Positions 7,086 to 13,585 of a stretch of DNA of 17,597 nt are shown here, in pieces (positions within the stretch are counted from its first letter, which is position 1; each line of letters starts with the position of its first letter). Under the pieces are notes generated by a model. The model had not been told where the DNA came from. It saw nothing but the letters and a program-made list of their open reading frames with translations, and ran no database searches. The position numbers were made by a program, and so were the translations under genes. Source of the DNA: an uncultured Oscillibacter sp. (GTDB taxonomy: Bacteria > Bacillota > Clostridia > Oscillospirales > Oscillospiraceae); NCBI GenBank assembly GCA_910578935.1, contig CAJTSM010000033.1, forward strand, positions 1-17,597. Direction: 5' to 3'.

Positions 7086-7550
7086 TCAGAGCGAAACCTC
7101 TGGAGCGCAGAGCCTGAGTAATCCCTGACAGCCCCTCAGCACATCCCGCCAGGCGGCGTCAAAGTCACCTGTATACCAGGGATCCGCCACGTCGCCAGAG
7201 CGACCCGTGCAGTCCAGCAGCAGTCTGATCTTCCCATCGGGATCACCGCCACAGATGCGATTCATATTACGGATGTTGGCCCGGTCCATGCCAATTAGGA
7301 GGTCATATTGAGTATAGTCGGCCTTTGTGAGCTGCCGGGCGGTTTTCCCTGCGCAGCTGATCCCATGCTCCGCCAGTTTCCGTCGAGCGGGAGGGTAAAC
7401 CGGATTGCCAATTTCCTCGGTACTGGTGGCGGCGGAGGCAATTTGGAACTGGTTCTCCAGTCTCGCTTTCTTCACCAGGTCTTTCATTACAAACTCGGCC
7501 ATTGGGCTTCTGCAAATGTTCCCGTGGCAGACGAATAGTATCTTTGTCAT
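7086..7550 (-). CDS. Low-molecular-weight protein tyrosine phosphatase
   Basis: A 154-residue cytosolic phosphatase. The open frame extends further upstream, but the start chosen is the ATG at 7550. It follows AAGAGG at about 9 nt and puts the protein directly at 'MTKILFVCHGNICRSPMAEF', the normal family N-terminus. The P-loop CX5RS is Cys8-HGNIC-Arg14-Ser15, and the general-acid loop is 'DPWYTG' with Asp123 and Tyr126. The length is typical. It dephosphorylates protein tyrosine (or arginine) phosphates, often acting on kinases of capsule or stress pathways; no partner kinase is nearby. It is convergent with the acylphosphatase gene and follows an integrase scrap. Confidence 0.92.
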   Translation of the reverse strand: MTKILFVCHGNICRSPMAEFVMKDLVKKARLENQFQIASAATSTEEIGNPVYPPARRKLAEHGISCAGKTARQLTKADYTQYDLLIGMDRANIRNMNRICGGDPDGKIRLLLDCTGRSGDVADPWYTGDFDAAWRDVLRGCQGLLRLCAPEVSL

Positions 7551-7688
7551 ATTCTGAAACCTCTTGAATGGATTGATATTCCGGGCCTCGCGGGTGTTTT
7601 GCGGCATTCTCTTCTGCTCACTCTCCTGGTATATCCCGGCGTAAAACAGCACAGCTTTGACCCCAAAAGTAGTAGGAACGGTAGTAAC

Positions 7689-7800
7689 TCAAGGGGGCGG
7701 GTCCCGGCTGATGCCGGAGCCCATAAACTCTGAGACGCGAAGCCCGGTCTTGAACAGGACATCACGGTTTTTGCCGTCATACTGCTCCTTGCTCACGTTT
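7689..7800 (-). pseudogene. Probable tyrosine-recombinase (integrase) scrap
   Basis: A minus-strand frame ends 'SKEQYDGKNRDVLFKTGLRV' followed by 'SEFMGSGISRDPPP' and TGA. 'LFKTGLR(V/I)SEF.G' is the block around the first catalytic Arg of Tn916/phage-type integrases. The sequences that should flank it (core-binding domain, HxxR and the Tyr block) are absent, and the upstream part of the frame (to 8024) is not integrase-like. This may mark an old insertion next to the phosphatase gene. The match is short, so it is tentative. Confidence 0.35.
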
Positions 7801-7842
7801 ATACTTCTTTCTATGAAAAGAGCCCCGGCACGATAGGACCTT

Positions 7843-7851
7843 ATTATACCA
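7843..7851 (-). promoter_or_regulatory. Extended -10 promoter-like site
   Basis: On the minus strand the sequence reads TATGGTATAATAAGG: a perfect TATAAT at 7848-7843 with the TGn extension before it. No good -35 stands 17 bp upstream. It would drive leftward transcription toward the phosphatase gene at 7550. Possible only. Confidence 0.35.
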
Positions 7852-8037
7852 TAGCCGAGACTCAATTTCCATATGATTCTGAACGCCTTATTGGAACTAT
7901 ATGAAAGCTGCAACACGCAAATCGACGGCAGCTTATCCAAAAACCGCTCAAACCGCTGGTGTTTAATTGGGACTTTCATGCCGCTCTGAATGACAACGCC
8001 AATGTTCAGATTACCCGCGTACATAGACCTTCCTCAA

Positions 8038-8095
8038 AAAAGAAAAAACGCCGTGCTTCGCATCTTCAACGGCCTGACGATACGAAGCACGGCGT
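8038..8095 (-). terminator. Strong intrinsic terminator, end of the groEL transcript
   Basis: ACGCCGTGCTTCG (8048-8060) and CGAAGCACGGCGT (8083-8095) form a perfect 13 bp stem. It extends past one C/A mismatch by ATC/GAT. On the minus strand the stem is followed by TTTTTTCTTTTTT. This is a textbook rho-independent terminator about 137 nt beyond the groEL stop. It ends the leftward catabolic transcript. The stretch between it and groEL (8096-8231) holds no gene that I can support. Confidence 0.9.
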
Positions 8096-8231
8096 ATAAG
8101 TCTCTGCCCGGCGGCAGAACAGTATTTCAGCTATTCGCGCTTTACCCCAACGGTCAAAGCACGGCTGCCTTTTTATAATCGTATTTATGGAATCAACCCG
8201 TCCATTCCAAGAAAGGTCACCACAGCCGGAC

Positions 8232-9845
8232 TTAAAGGCCTGCACCGCCCTGGGCGCGCAGCCAAGCCTCGTCGTGGGGATCAATCACATCCACTTCCGT
8301 TGTCAGCAGTGTAGCTGCCATGGACGCGGCGTTTTCCAAGGCCAGCTTTGTTACCTTTGCCGAATCGATGACACCTGCATCCAGCATGGAGGTATACTCC
8401 CCTGTTCGCACATCAAGACCGACACCCTTCTCTCTCCTGAATACCTCGGCAATAGCAACATCGCCGTTAAAACCGGCATTTTCCGCAATCTGCATCAGCG
8501 GCGCTTTCAGTGCCTCCCGCACGATCCGTGCGCCAGTCTTTTCCTCTCCGGAAAGTCCCTCCATGTATGCATCCACACCAGGTATCGCGCCGCAGTAGGC
8601 CGTACCACCGCCAGGAACCACGCCCTCTGCCACGGCGGCCCGCACAGCGCTCAACGCATCTTCCGCCTTGCGTTTTTCTTCTTTTAGCTCCACCTCCGTG
8701 GCGGCGCCTACCCGGATCACCGCCACACCGGAGGCCAGCTTGCCCAATCTCTCTTTGGCCCGGTCCACCGCAAACTCGTCTTTGGCGGCGGCCAGCATCC
8801 GCCGGAGCATCTCCGTCCGCTCCGCAATAGCGGCCGAATCACCCGCGCCGCCCTCAATCAAAGTCCGGTCCCTGGTAACCGTCACCTTTTCCGCCCGGCC
8901 CAGAAGATCCAGGGAGGCCTTGTCCAGCACAAAGCCCTCCTCCTCCCGAATAACCACCGCGCCGGTCAACAGGGCAATGTCATCCACCAGCGCCTTTTTC
9001 CTCTCGCCAAAGCCCGGGGCCCGGACCGCCATAACATCCATAGTTCCTTTGAGCTTGTTGATAATAAGGGCCTTCAGCGCTTCCCCGGTAACATCCTCCG
9101 CCACGATGAGCAAAGGAGCCTTCCGCTGGGCCGCCTGGTCCATCAGGGGCAGTACGTCCTTCAGCGCCTCGATCTTCTTATCCGTAAACAGAATATAGGG
9201 TTTCTTCATCACGCTCTCCATTTTTCCCTGGTCGCTTACCAGGTCCGGAGAAAGATAGCCTTTGTCAAACTGTGTGCCCGTCACAACTTCCAGAACTGTG
9301 TGAAGCGTTCCGGATTCCCCCACCGTAATCACACCGTCCCGCCCGACTTTTTCCAGCGCCTCAGCGATCATCTCACCCAGGACTTCGTCGCCGCAGGAGG
9401 CAGCGGCTACCCGGACGATGTCCTCCCGTTTTTCGATCTGAAAGGAACTCTCGTCAATGGCAAGCAGAGCGGCTTTTACCGCTCCCTGGATCCCCTTGCG
9501 GAGCATTACGGGGCTGGCGCCCGCCGTCACATTCTTCATGCCCTCCCGGACGATCGCCTGGGCCAGGACGATGGCGGTAGTGGAACCGTCTCCCACCGCG
9601 TCACCAAGGTTTTTGGCCACCTGCCTCAGCATCTGCGCCCCCAGGTCCTCCGCGATGTCGCCGAGCTGAAAGCCCTTTGTGACAGCGGCGCCGTCGCTGG
9701 TGATGATGGGCACGCCGGAAGACTGGGCCGCCATAACGTTTCGGCCCCTGGGACCCAGGGTCACCTTTACCGTATCCGCCAGCTGGTCCACGCCCGCCTT
9801 GAGTTTCTTCCGCGCCTCCGCGCCGTAGTATAAATCTCTTGCCAT
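8232..9845 (-). CDS. groEL: GroEL (chaperonin 60) paralogue
   Basis: A 537-residue protein, ATG at 9845 behind AAAGGAG. It is full length. The ATPase residues are present: 'LGPRGRNVM', Asp51 in 'TSDGAAV', 'GDGSTT' with Asp86, Asp396 in 'AEDALSAVRAAV' and 'GVVPGGGTAYCG'. It differs from housekeeping GroEL in several ways. The apical helix entry is 'GYLSPDL' where E. coli has GYLSPYF (Tyr203/Phe204), the Gly-Gly-Met tail is missing ('AQGGAGL'), and overall identity looks low. No groES precedes it and no CIRCE repeat is visible upstream. It is the last gene of the catabolic cluster, 85 nt after the transporter gene, and is probably co-transcribed. A dedicated folding helper for one of the upstream enzymes is an inference; dedicated GroEL-like genes are known in bacterial monooxygenase operons (MimG). 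Confidence 0.93.
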   Translation of the reverse strand: MARDLYYGAEARKKLKAGVDQLADTVKVTLGPRGRNVMAAQSSGVPIITSDGAAVTKGFQLGDIAEDLGAQMLRQVAKNLGDAVGDGSTTAIVLAQAIVREGMKNVTAGASPVMLRKGIQGAVKAALLAIDESSFQIEKREDIVRVAAASCGDEVLGEMIAEALEKVGRDGVITVGESGTLHTVLEVVTGTQFDKGYLSPDLVSDQGKMESVMKKPYILFTDKKIEALKDVLPLMDQAAQRKAPLLIVAEDVTGEALKALIINKLKGTMDVMAVRAPGFGERKKALVDDIALLTGAVVIREEEGFVLDKASLDLLGRAEKVTVTRDRTLIEGGAGDSAAIAERTEMLRRMLAAAKDEFAVDRAKERLGKLASGVAVIRVGAATEVELKEEKRKAEDALSAVRAAVAEGVVPGGGTAYCGAIPGVDAYMEGLSGEEKTGARIVREALKAPLMQIAENAGFNGDVAIAEVFRREKGVGLDVRTGEYTSMLDAGVIDSAKVTKLALENAASMAATLLTTEVDVIDPHDEAWLRAQGGAGL

Positions 9846-9872
9846 GATACCGTATCTCCTTTAACCGCAAAT

Positions 9873-9897
9873 AGGTATGCGGAACCTCCGCATACCT
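9873..9897 (-). other. Hairpin between transporter and groEL
   Basis: AGGTATGCGGA (9873-9883) and TCCGCATACCT (9887-9897) form a perfect 11 bp stem with an ACC loop. It sits between the BCCT stop and the groEL ribosome site. On the minus strand only ATTTGCGGTT follows, too poor a T-run for an efficient terminator. It may be a partial terminator or a 3'-end/stability element that lowers groEL output relative to upstream genes. Confidence 0.6.
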
Positions 9898-9930
9898 GCT
9901 TGCGTTTATTTTACCGGGTTACCCAGTCGT

Positions 9931-11544
9931 CTATATGTCCTGAGCGCCGCATCTCACGGCTTCTCTTTCCAGCGCCTCCTGGCGGCGCTCCTCCTCCTGG
10001 ACCGCAATATTCCTTGCGTGGAGGCCGATGGCCTCGTCATGACGGAGCCATTTCAAAAGTCCCGCCATGGTGCCCGTCAGAATAATCAGGAAAGGCGCGG
10101 AAATGATGATGGCGATATTTTTAATCGCCGTAAATTCCGCCCCCGCCAGGATAACGGACATGGGGATCACCGCCAGCAGCACGCAGAAGAAAAGGCGCAG
10201 GGCCAGCGGCGGCGTTCCCCGCTTGGTAACAGTTTCCGCCAGCGCCAGAGAGGCGGAGTCCATAGACGGAGCCACAAAGCCCACAATCAAAACCAGCATC
10301 AGGAAGGGCAGGAGGGTACTGCCCAGGGGCAGGGCTTTCATAATGCTGTAAATCGCCACGTCCCCTACGCCGCTCTTGATCAGGCCGATTACATCCACAA
10401 TTCCATTTAAATGGACATAGATGGAGAAACTGCCGTTGATTCCAAAAATGCAGATGCCTCCGGCAGTCATAATAAACATGGTGTAGACGGCAACCTCCCG
10501 GATTGTCCGTCCTTTGGAAACTTTAGCGATAAAAATGCCCATCATGGCCACGTAATTTAAGTAAAAGGCAATGAAATAGATCGTCCAGGATTCCACAAAA
10601 CCGGTATCGTTGATCGGGTCTGTAAAGAGCGCCATACGGGGCAGAAACTCAACCATCCGGCCCAGGGAATTGACAATATTCTTCAAAATGAAGGTGGTCG
10701 GTCCCATAAACAGCACATACAGCAAAAAAAAGACACACACCGCTGAGGCGGCATTGCTAATGGCCTGCATCCCCTTCCGGGGGCCCAGGAAAGAGGTGAT
10801 GGAATACACGATGGCAATGAACACCACCACACCCACCTTCACCAGCGGCGTAGGCGGAATGCGGAAAAGCTGGGCCAGGCCGCCGGTAGCCAGGGGCACC
10901 GCTAGTCCAAGGGAAGAGCTCAATGCTCCCAGTATACCAAAAAAGACTAAAAAGTCAATCATTTTCCCGATGGCAGTCCGATGCTTTACCTTCTCCCCCA
11001 GCATGGCACAGCAGACGGCGCTGGTCTGGAAGGAAGGCAGCTTGCGGATATACACGCCATAGGCAATGGCGACGCCCATAACGGTGTACATGGCTTGATT
11101 GACGATGCCCCAGTGGAAAAACTGGTAGCTCAAGGAGGTTTCGATCGCGTCCACGCTCATGGCCTCCATGCCCAGGCCCGGGGCCTGGTAGTAGCTGGCC
11201 CACTCCACAAAGGACCAATACAGCGCGGCTGAGGCCAGGGACGCCAAGAGCATCATGGCAAAATAGCTGAAATTCGAATACTCCGGCTTGCAGTCCCCCA
11301 GCCGCACCTTGCCGTATTTGCCGAAGCAGAAGTACAGGCCCACGAGAAATGCGGCAAAGGCGATCACCTCGAAAAAGGGACCAAGGCCGGAAATCATCAA
11401 GTTGAAGAACGCGGTAATGGCATTCAGGGTCCCGTCGGGATTTGCGACCATCAAAATAATAAATGTGATCAGCACCACGACACTGGTGATGATCAAGCCA
11501 ACCTCGATGTCGGTGCTTCTGGATTTCTTTGGATGGTTACTCAC
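9931..11544 (-). CDS. BCCT-family (CaiT-like) betaine/carnitine transporter
   Basis: A 537-residue, roughly 12-span inner-membrane carrier. The start is GTG at 11544, behind GGGAGG at 10 nt; the frame extends to a TTG at 11571 that lacks a ribosome site. It resembles E. coli CaiT more than BetP: 'ASLASAALYWSFVEWASYY', 'YQFFHWGIVNQAMYT', 'LPRMALFTDPI', then 'GFVESWTIYF' and 'IFIAKVSKGRTIREV'. The 'GMGIG' helix of Na+-coupled members is replaced by 'ASLASAA', as in CaiT. At the aromatic substrate box CaiT's Trp323/Trp324/Tyr327 appear as Phe327/Tyr328/Tyr331, and Trp316 and Met331 are kept as Trp320 and Met335. This suggests Na+-independent exchange of a quaternary-ammonium substrate for its product, although the box is altered. 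It lies 54 nt after the thioesterase gene. Confidence 0.88.
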   Translation of the reverse strand: MSNHPKKSRSTDIEVGLIITSVVVLITFIILMVANPDGTLNAITAFFNLMISGLGPFFEVIAFAAFLVGLYFCFGKYGKVRLGDCKPEYSNFSYFAMMLLASLASAALYWSFVEWASYYQAPGLGMEAMSVDAIETSLSYQFFHWGIVNQAMYTVMGVAIAYGVYIRKLPSFQTSAVCCAMLGEKVKHRTAIGKMIDFLVFFGILGALSSSLGLAVPLATGGLAQLFRIPPTPLVKVGVVVFIAIVYSITSFLGPRKGMQAISNAASAVCVFFLLYVLFMGPTTFILKNIVNSLGRMVEFLPRMALFTDPINDTGFVESWTIYFIAFYLNYVAMMGIFIAKVSKGRTIREVAVYTMFIMTAGGICIFGINGSFSIYVHLNGIVDVIGLIKSGVGDVAIYSIMKALPLGSTLLPFLMLVLIVGFVAPSMDSASLALAETVTKRGTPPLALRLFFCVLLAVIPMSVILAGAEFTAIKNIAIIISAPFLIILTGTMAGLLKWLRHDEAIGLHARNIAVQEEERRQEALEREAVRCGAQDI

Positions 11545-11598
11545 TTCTGTCTCGCCTCCCTTTATGGTCAAACGATATGTGGTTAATCCAAGACGCTT

Positions 11599-12012
11599 TC
11601 AAGCGGTCAGCAAGGACCGCATCAGGTCCGTGATGGGACGGCTGCTCCGGGTTTCGATATCATAGCCGACATAGACCGACTCGCAGCGCATCAGCAGGTC
11701 CTCTTCTCCCTGGCGGTAGACTTCAAAACACATGGTAAAACTCTTGTTCCCTACCCGAATGCCGGTGACGCCCACTTCCAGCAAATCGCCCTCGTACGCG
11801 CTGGATATGAATTCGTAGGTGTATTTTTTGTGGCATACCCCGGAATCGTATTTCTCCGCCAGGTCCCGGTATGGGTAGCCCTTGGAACGGAAAAACTCAT
11901 CCAGGGCCAGATCGGTGTAGGCCACGTAGTTGCCGTTGTATACAATTCCCTGCCGGTCCACCTCGCCGTACCGCACCCGGACGGGACAGAAAAAGACGCA
12001 GTCGCTTCTCAT
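11599..12012 (-). CDS. Acyl-CoA thioesterase, YbgC/4-hydroxybenzoyl-CoA thioesterase type
   Basis: A 137-residue single hot-dog domain. 'VRVRYGEVDRQGIVYNGNYV' holds the YbgC/4HBT signature with the catalytic Asp19, followed by a long helix ('DLALDEFFRSKG') and the central strands 'SFTMCFEVYRQGEEDLLMRC'. It hydrolyses an acyl-CoA to the free acid and CoA in the cytoplasm. Its ATG overlaps the ferredoxin stop (ATGA at 12009-12012), so the two are translated together. In this cluster it could release the end product, or rescue CoA from dead-end esters while the CoA-transferases recycle the rest. Substrate chain cannot be inferred from the motif. Confidence 0.85.
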   Translation of the reverse strand: MRSDCVFFCPVRVRYGEVDRQGIVYNGNYVAYTDLALDEFFRSKGYPYRDLAEKYDSGVCHKKYTYEFISSAYEGDLLEVGVTGIRVGNKSFTMCFEVYRQGEEDLLMRCESVYVGYDIETRSSRPITDLMRSLLTA

Positions 12013-12284
12013 GTCGCCTCTCCTCGCTTCTTTCGATTCTCCTTGATCCGTTTCAAACGCCGCAAAGCCGCGTCGGGATTTGCCGAACGTTTCCGCACCC
12101 GGTGACTCAGGGCCCCCGGGACACAGACATCCACACAGTAGCCGCAGTTGATGCAGATTTTAAAGGCGTCGTGAATCGGCCTGGGATATCCTTCCGCATC
12201 CTGCTCTATAACCCGCATGGGGCAGATGTCGATGCAGGCCCTGCACCTCACGCAGGTTTCCCGATTGGGAGAAATCAGTTCCAC
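12009..12284 (-). CDS. 2x[4Fe-4S] ferredoxin with a basic tail
   Basis: A 91-residue protein, GTG start at 12284 with AAGGGA upstream. Two cluster motifs are complete: 'CVRCRACIDICP' (CX2CX2CX3CP) and 'CINCGYCVDVCVP'. In both the pattern fits a low-potential bacterial-type [4Fe-4S] ferredoxin. The spacing and the 'EGYPRP' linker look like the ferredoxin half of nitroreductase fusions, but no nitroreductase domain follows. Instead there is a basic tail of about 35 residues, 'RRLKRIKENRKKRGEAT'. It probably passes electrons to or from the acyl-CoA enzyme or another redox partner. No ETF genes are in the window. It is the first gene after a terminator-like hairpin and is coupled to the thioesterase gene. 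Confidence 0.88.
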   Translation of the reverse strand: MELISPNRETCVRCRACIDICPMRVIEQDAEGYPRPIHDAFKICINCGYCVDVCVPGALSHRVRKRSANPDAALRRLKRIKENRKKRGEAT

Positions 12285-12301
12285 AGCAAATGTTCCCTTC
12301 T

Positions 12302-12349
12302 AAAAAGGCCCATCCGATGCTCGTTTTTTAAGGGAACACCAGATGGGCC
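12302..12349 (-). terminator. Terminator-like hairpin inside the cluster
   Basis: On the minus strand GGCCCATCTGGTG pairs with CATCGGATGGGCC (12337-12349 with 12307-12319), with G-U pairs, a loop of about 17 nt and TTTTTA after the stem. It lies between the second CoA-transferase and the ferredoxin. It would cut transcription of the downstream half (ferredoxin, thioesterase, carrier, GroEL), fully or in part. No clear new promoter is visible before the ferredoxin. Confidence 0.7.
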
Positions 12350-12366
12350 GTTTATCCTTGTTTTTC

Positions 12367-13569
12367 TCAGCCGGCCTGATGCACCGCGCCGGACGACAAC
12401 AGTTCTTCCACCCGCTCCGGACGGTAGCCCAAGCTCTGGAGAACCTCCCGGCTGTGGGCGCCGGGGTGGCCTGCCGCTGAGGCGTTGGGATTCACGGGGG
12501 TCCTGCTGAAACGGATGGGCGTATTCGTAACGGTATAGGTCCCCACGCCCTCCTGCTGGATCTGGGTGATGACGTCCAGGATTTCCGTCTGGGGCTGCCG
12601 GTGGAATTCCTGTAAGGACTGTACAGCCGCCACAGGAACGCCGGCCTTGCTCAGGACGGTTTCCAGTTCATAGCGGCCCATAGCCTTTGTGGCTTTCTCC
12701 AGCTCGCAAATCAGCGCGTCCCTGTTCCGTACCCGGGCTTCATTATCGAAGAAACGGGGATCTGCCGCCAGGGACGCAAGTCCCAGCGCGCCGCACAGAG
12801 CCGCCCACTCCGCTTCCTGGCTGACAGCCAGGACAACGTTCCCATCTTTGGCGGCAAATTCGCCGCAGGGAGCGTACCAGGCGTGGTGGTTGCCGGTGCG
12901 TTCCGTAAACCGGCCGGTCAGGGAGTGCTCCAACACCGGGGACTCGCACATGTAGAATGCACAGTCCAGCATGGCGATGTCCACTCGGAGTCCCTGGCCA
13001 GTCCGCTGCCGGTGCAGCAGCGCCATGGAGAGGCCCCGCAAAAGCTGGAGTCCCGCCCAGGTGTCACACAGGGAAAAACCAGGCTTCACGGGGGCATCCC
13101 CCGCTTGGCCGCTCTGCGCAACCAAACCGCTTCGGGCTGCCGCAATGATGTCCATACAGGGCAGATGGGACAGGGGGCCGTAGGTGCCGAAGCCGGAGAT
13201 GGAGCCGTAAATCAACCTGGGGTTCACTTCCAGCATCTTTTCATAGCCAATGCCCAGCTTTTCCAGGGTTCCGGCCTTGAAGTTCTCCACCACCACATCC
13301 ACCTGGGCCGCCAAGTCCAGTACGACCTTCTTGCCCTCTTCGGAGCGCATGTCGATGGCGATGCCCTTCTTGCCCCGGTTGTACTGGCAGAAGTACAGGC
13401 TGATGTCGTTGATGTAGGGGCCGTACTCCCGGGAGATGTCTCCCGAGCCGGGCCGCTCCACCTTGATGACCTCGGCTCCCATGTCCGCCAGCATCATCCC
13501 GCAGAATGGGGCGGATAACACCTGAGAGAAATCAAGAACCTTGATTCCCTTGAGGGGACCTTGCTTCAT
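12367..13569 (-). CDS. Class III CoA-transferase (CaiB/BaiF family), catalytic Asp present
   Basis: A 400-residue protein. The open frame begins earlier, but ATG 13569 follows AGGAGG closely and gives the standard N-terminus 'GPLKGIKVLDFSQVLSAPFC'. The family landmarks are 'GAEVIKVERPGSGD', 'NRGKKGIAIDMRSEEG', 'VENFKAGTLEKLGIGYE', 'ISGFGTYGPL' and the catalytic segment 'VKPGFSLCDTWAG', in which Asp169 matches Asp169 of formyl-CoA transferase and CaiB. The length is typical. It moves CoA between carboxylic acids, so it can activate an incoming acid at the expense of a product CoA ester without ATP. It starts 16 nt after the stop of the other CoA-transferase gene, so the pair is co-expressed and may form a heterodimer. 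Confidence 0.92.
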   Translation of the reverse strand: MKQGPLKGIKVLDFSQVLSAPFCGMMLADMGAEVIKVERPGSGDISREYGPYINDISLYFCQYNRGKKGIAIDMRSEEGKKVVLDLAAQVDVVVENFKAGTLEKLGIGYEKMLEVNPRLIYGSISGFGTYGPLSHLPCMDIIAAARSGLVAQSGQAGDAPVKPGFSLCDTWAGLQLLRGLSMALLHRQRTGQGLRVDIAMLDCAFYMCESPVLEHSLTGRFTERTGNHHAWYAPCGEFAAKDGNVVLAVSQEAEWAALCGALGLASLAADPRFFDNEARVRNRDALICELEKATKAMGRYELETVLSKAGVPVAAVQSLQEFHRQPQTEILDVITQIQQEGVGTYTVTNTPIRFSRTPVNPNASAAGHPGAHSREVLQSLGYRPERVEELLSSGAVHQAG

Positions 13570-13585
13570 GTGTTCTCCTCCTCTC

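Noticed and set aside
8187..8687. Plus-strand frame of 166 codons opposite the end of groEL
   Set aside because: Antisense to a well-conserved gene; Cys/His-rich mirror composition only.
9846..9930. Possible CIRCE (HrcA) operator upstream of groEL
   Set aside because: The inverted repeat here (AGGTATGCGGA/TCCGCATACCT) is not TTAGCACTC-N9-GAGTGCTAA and has a 3 nt loop.
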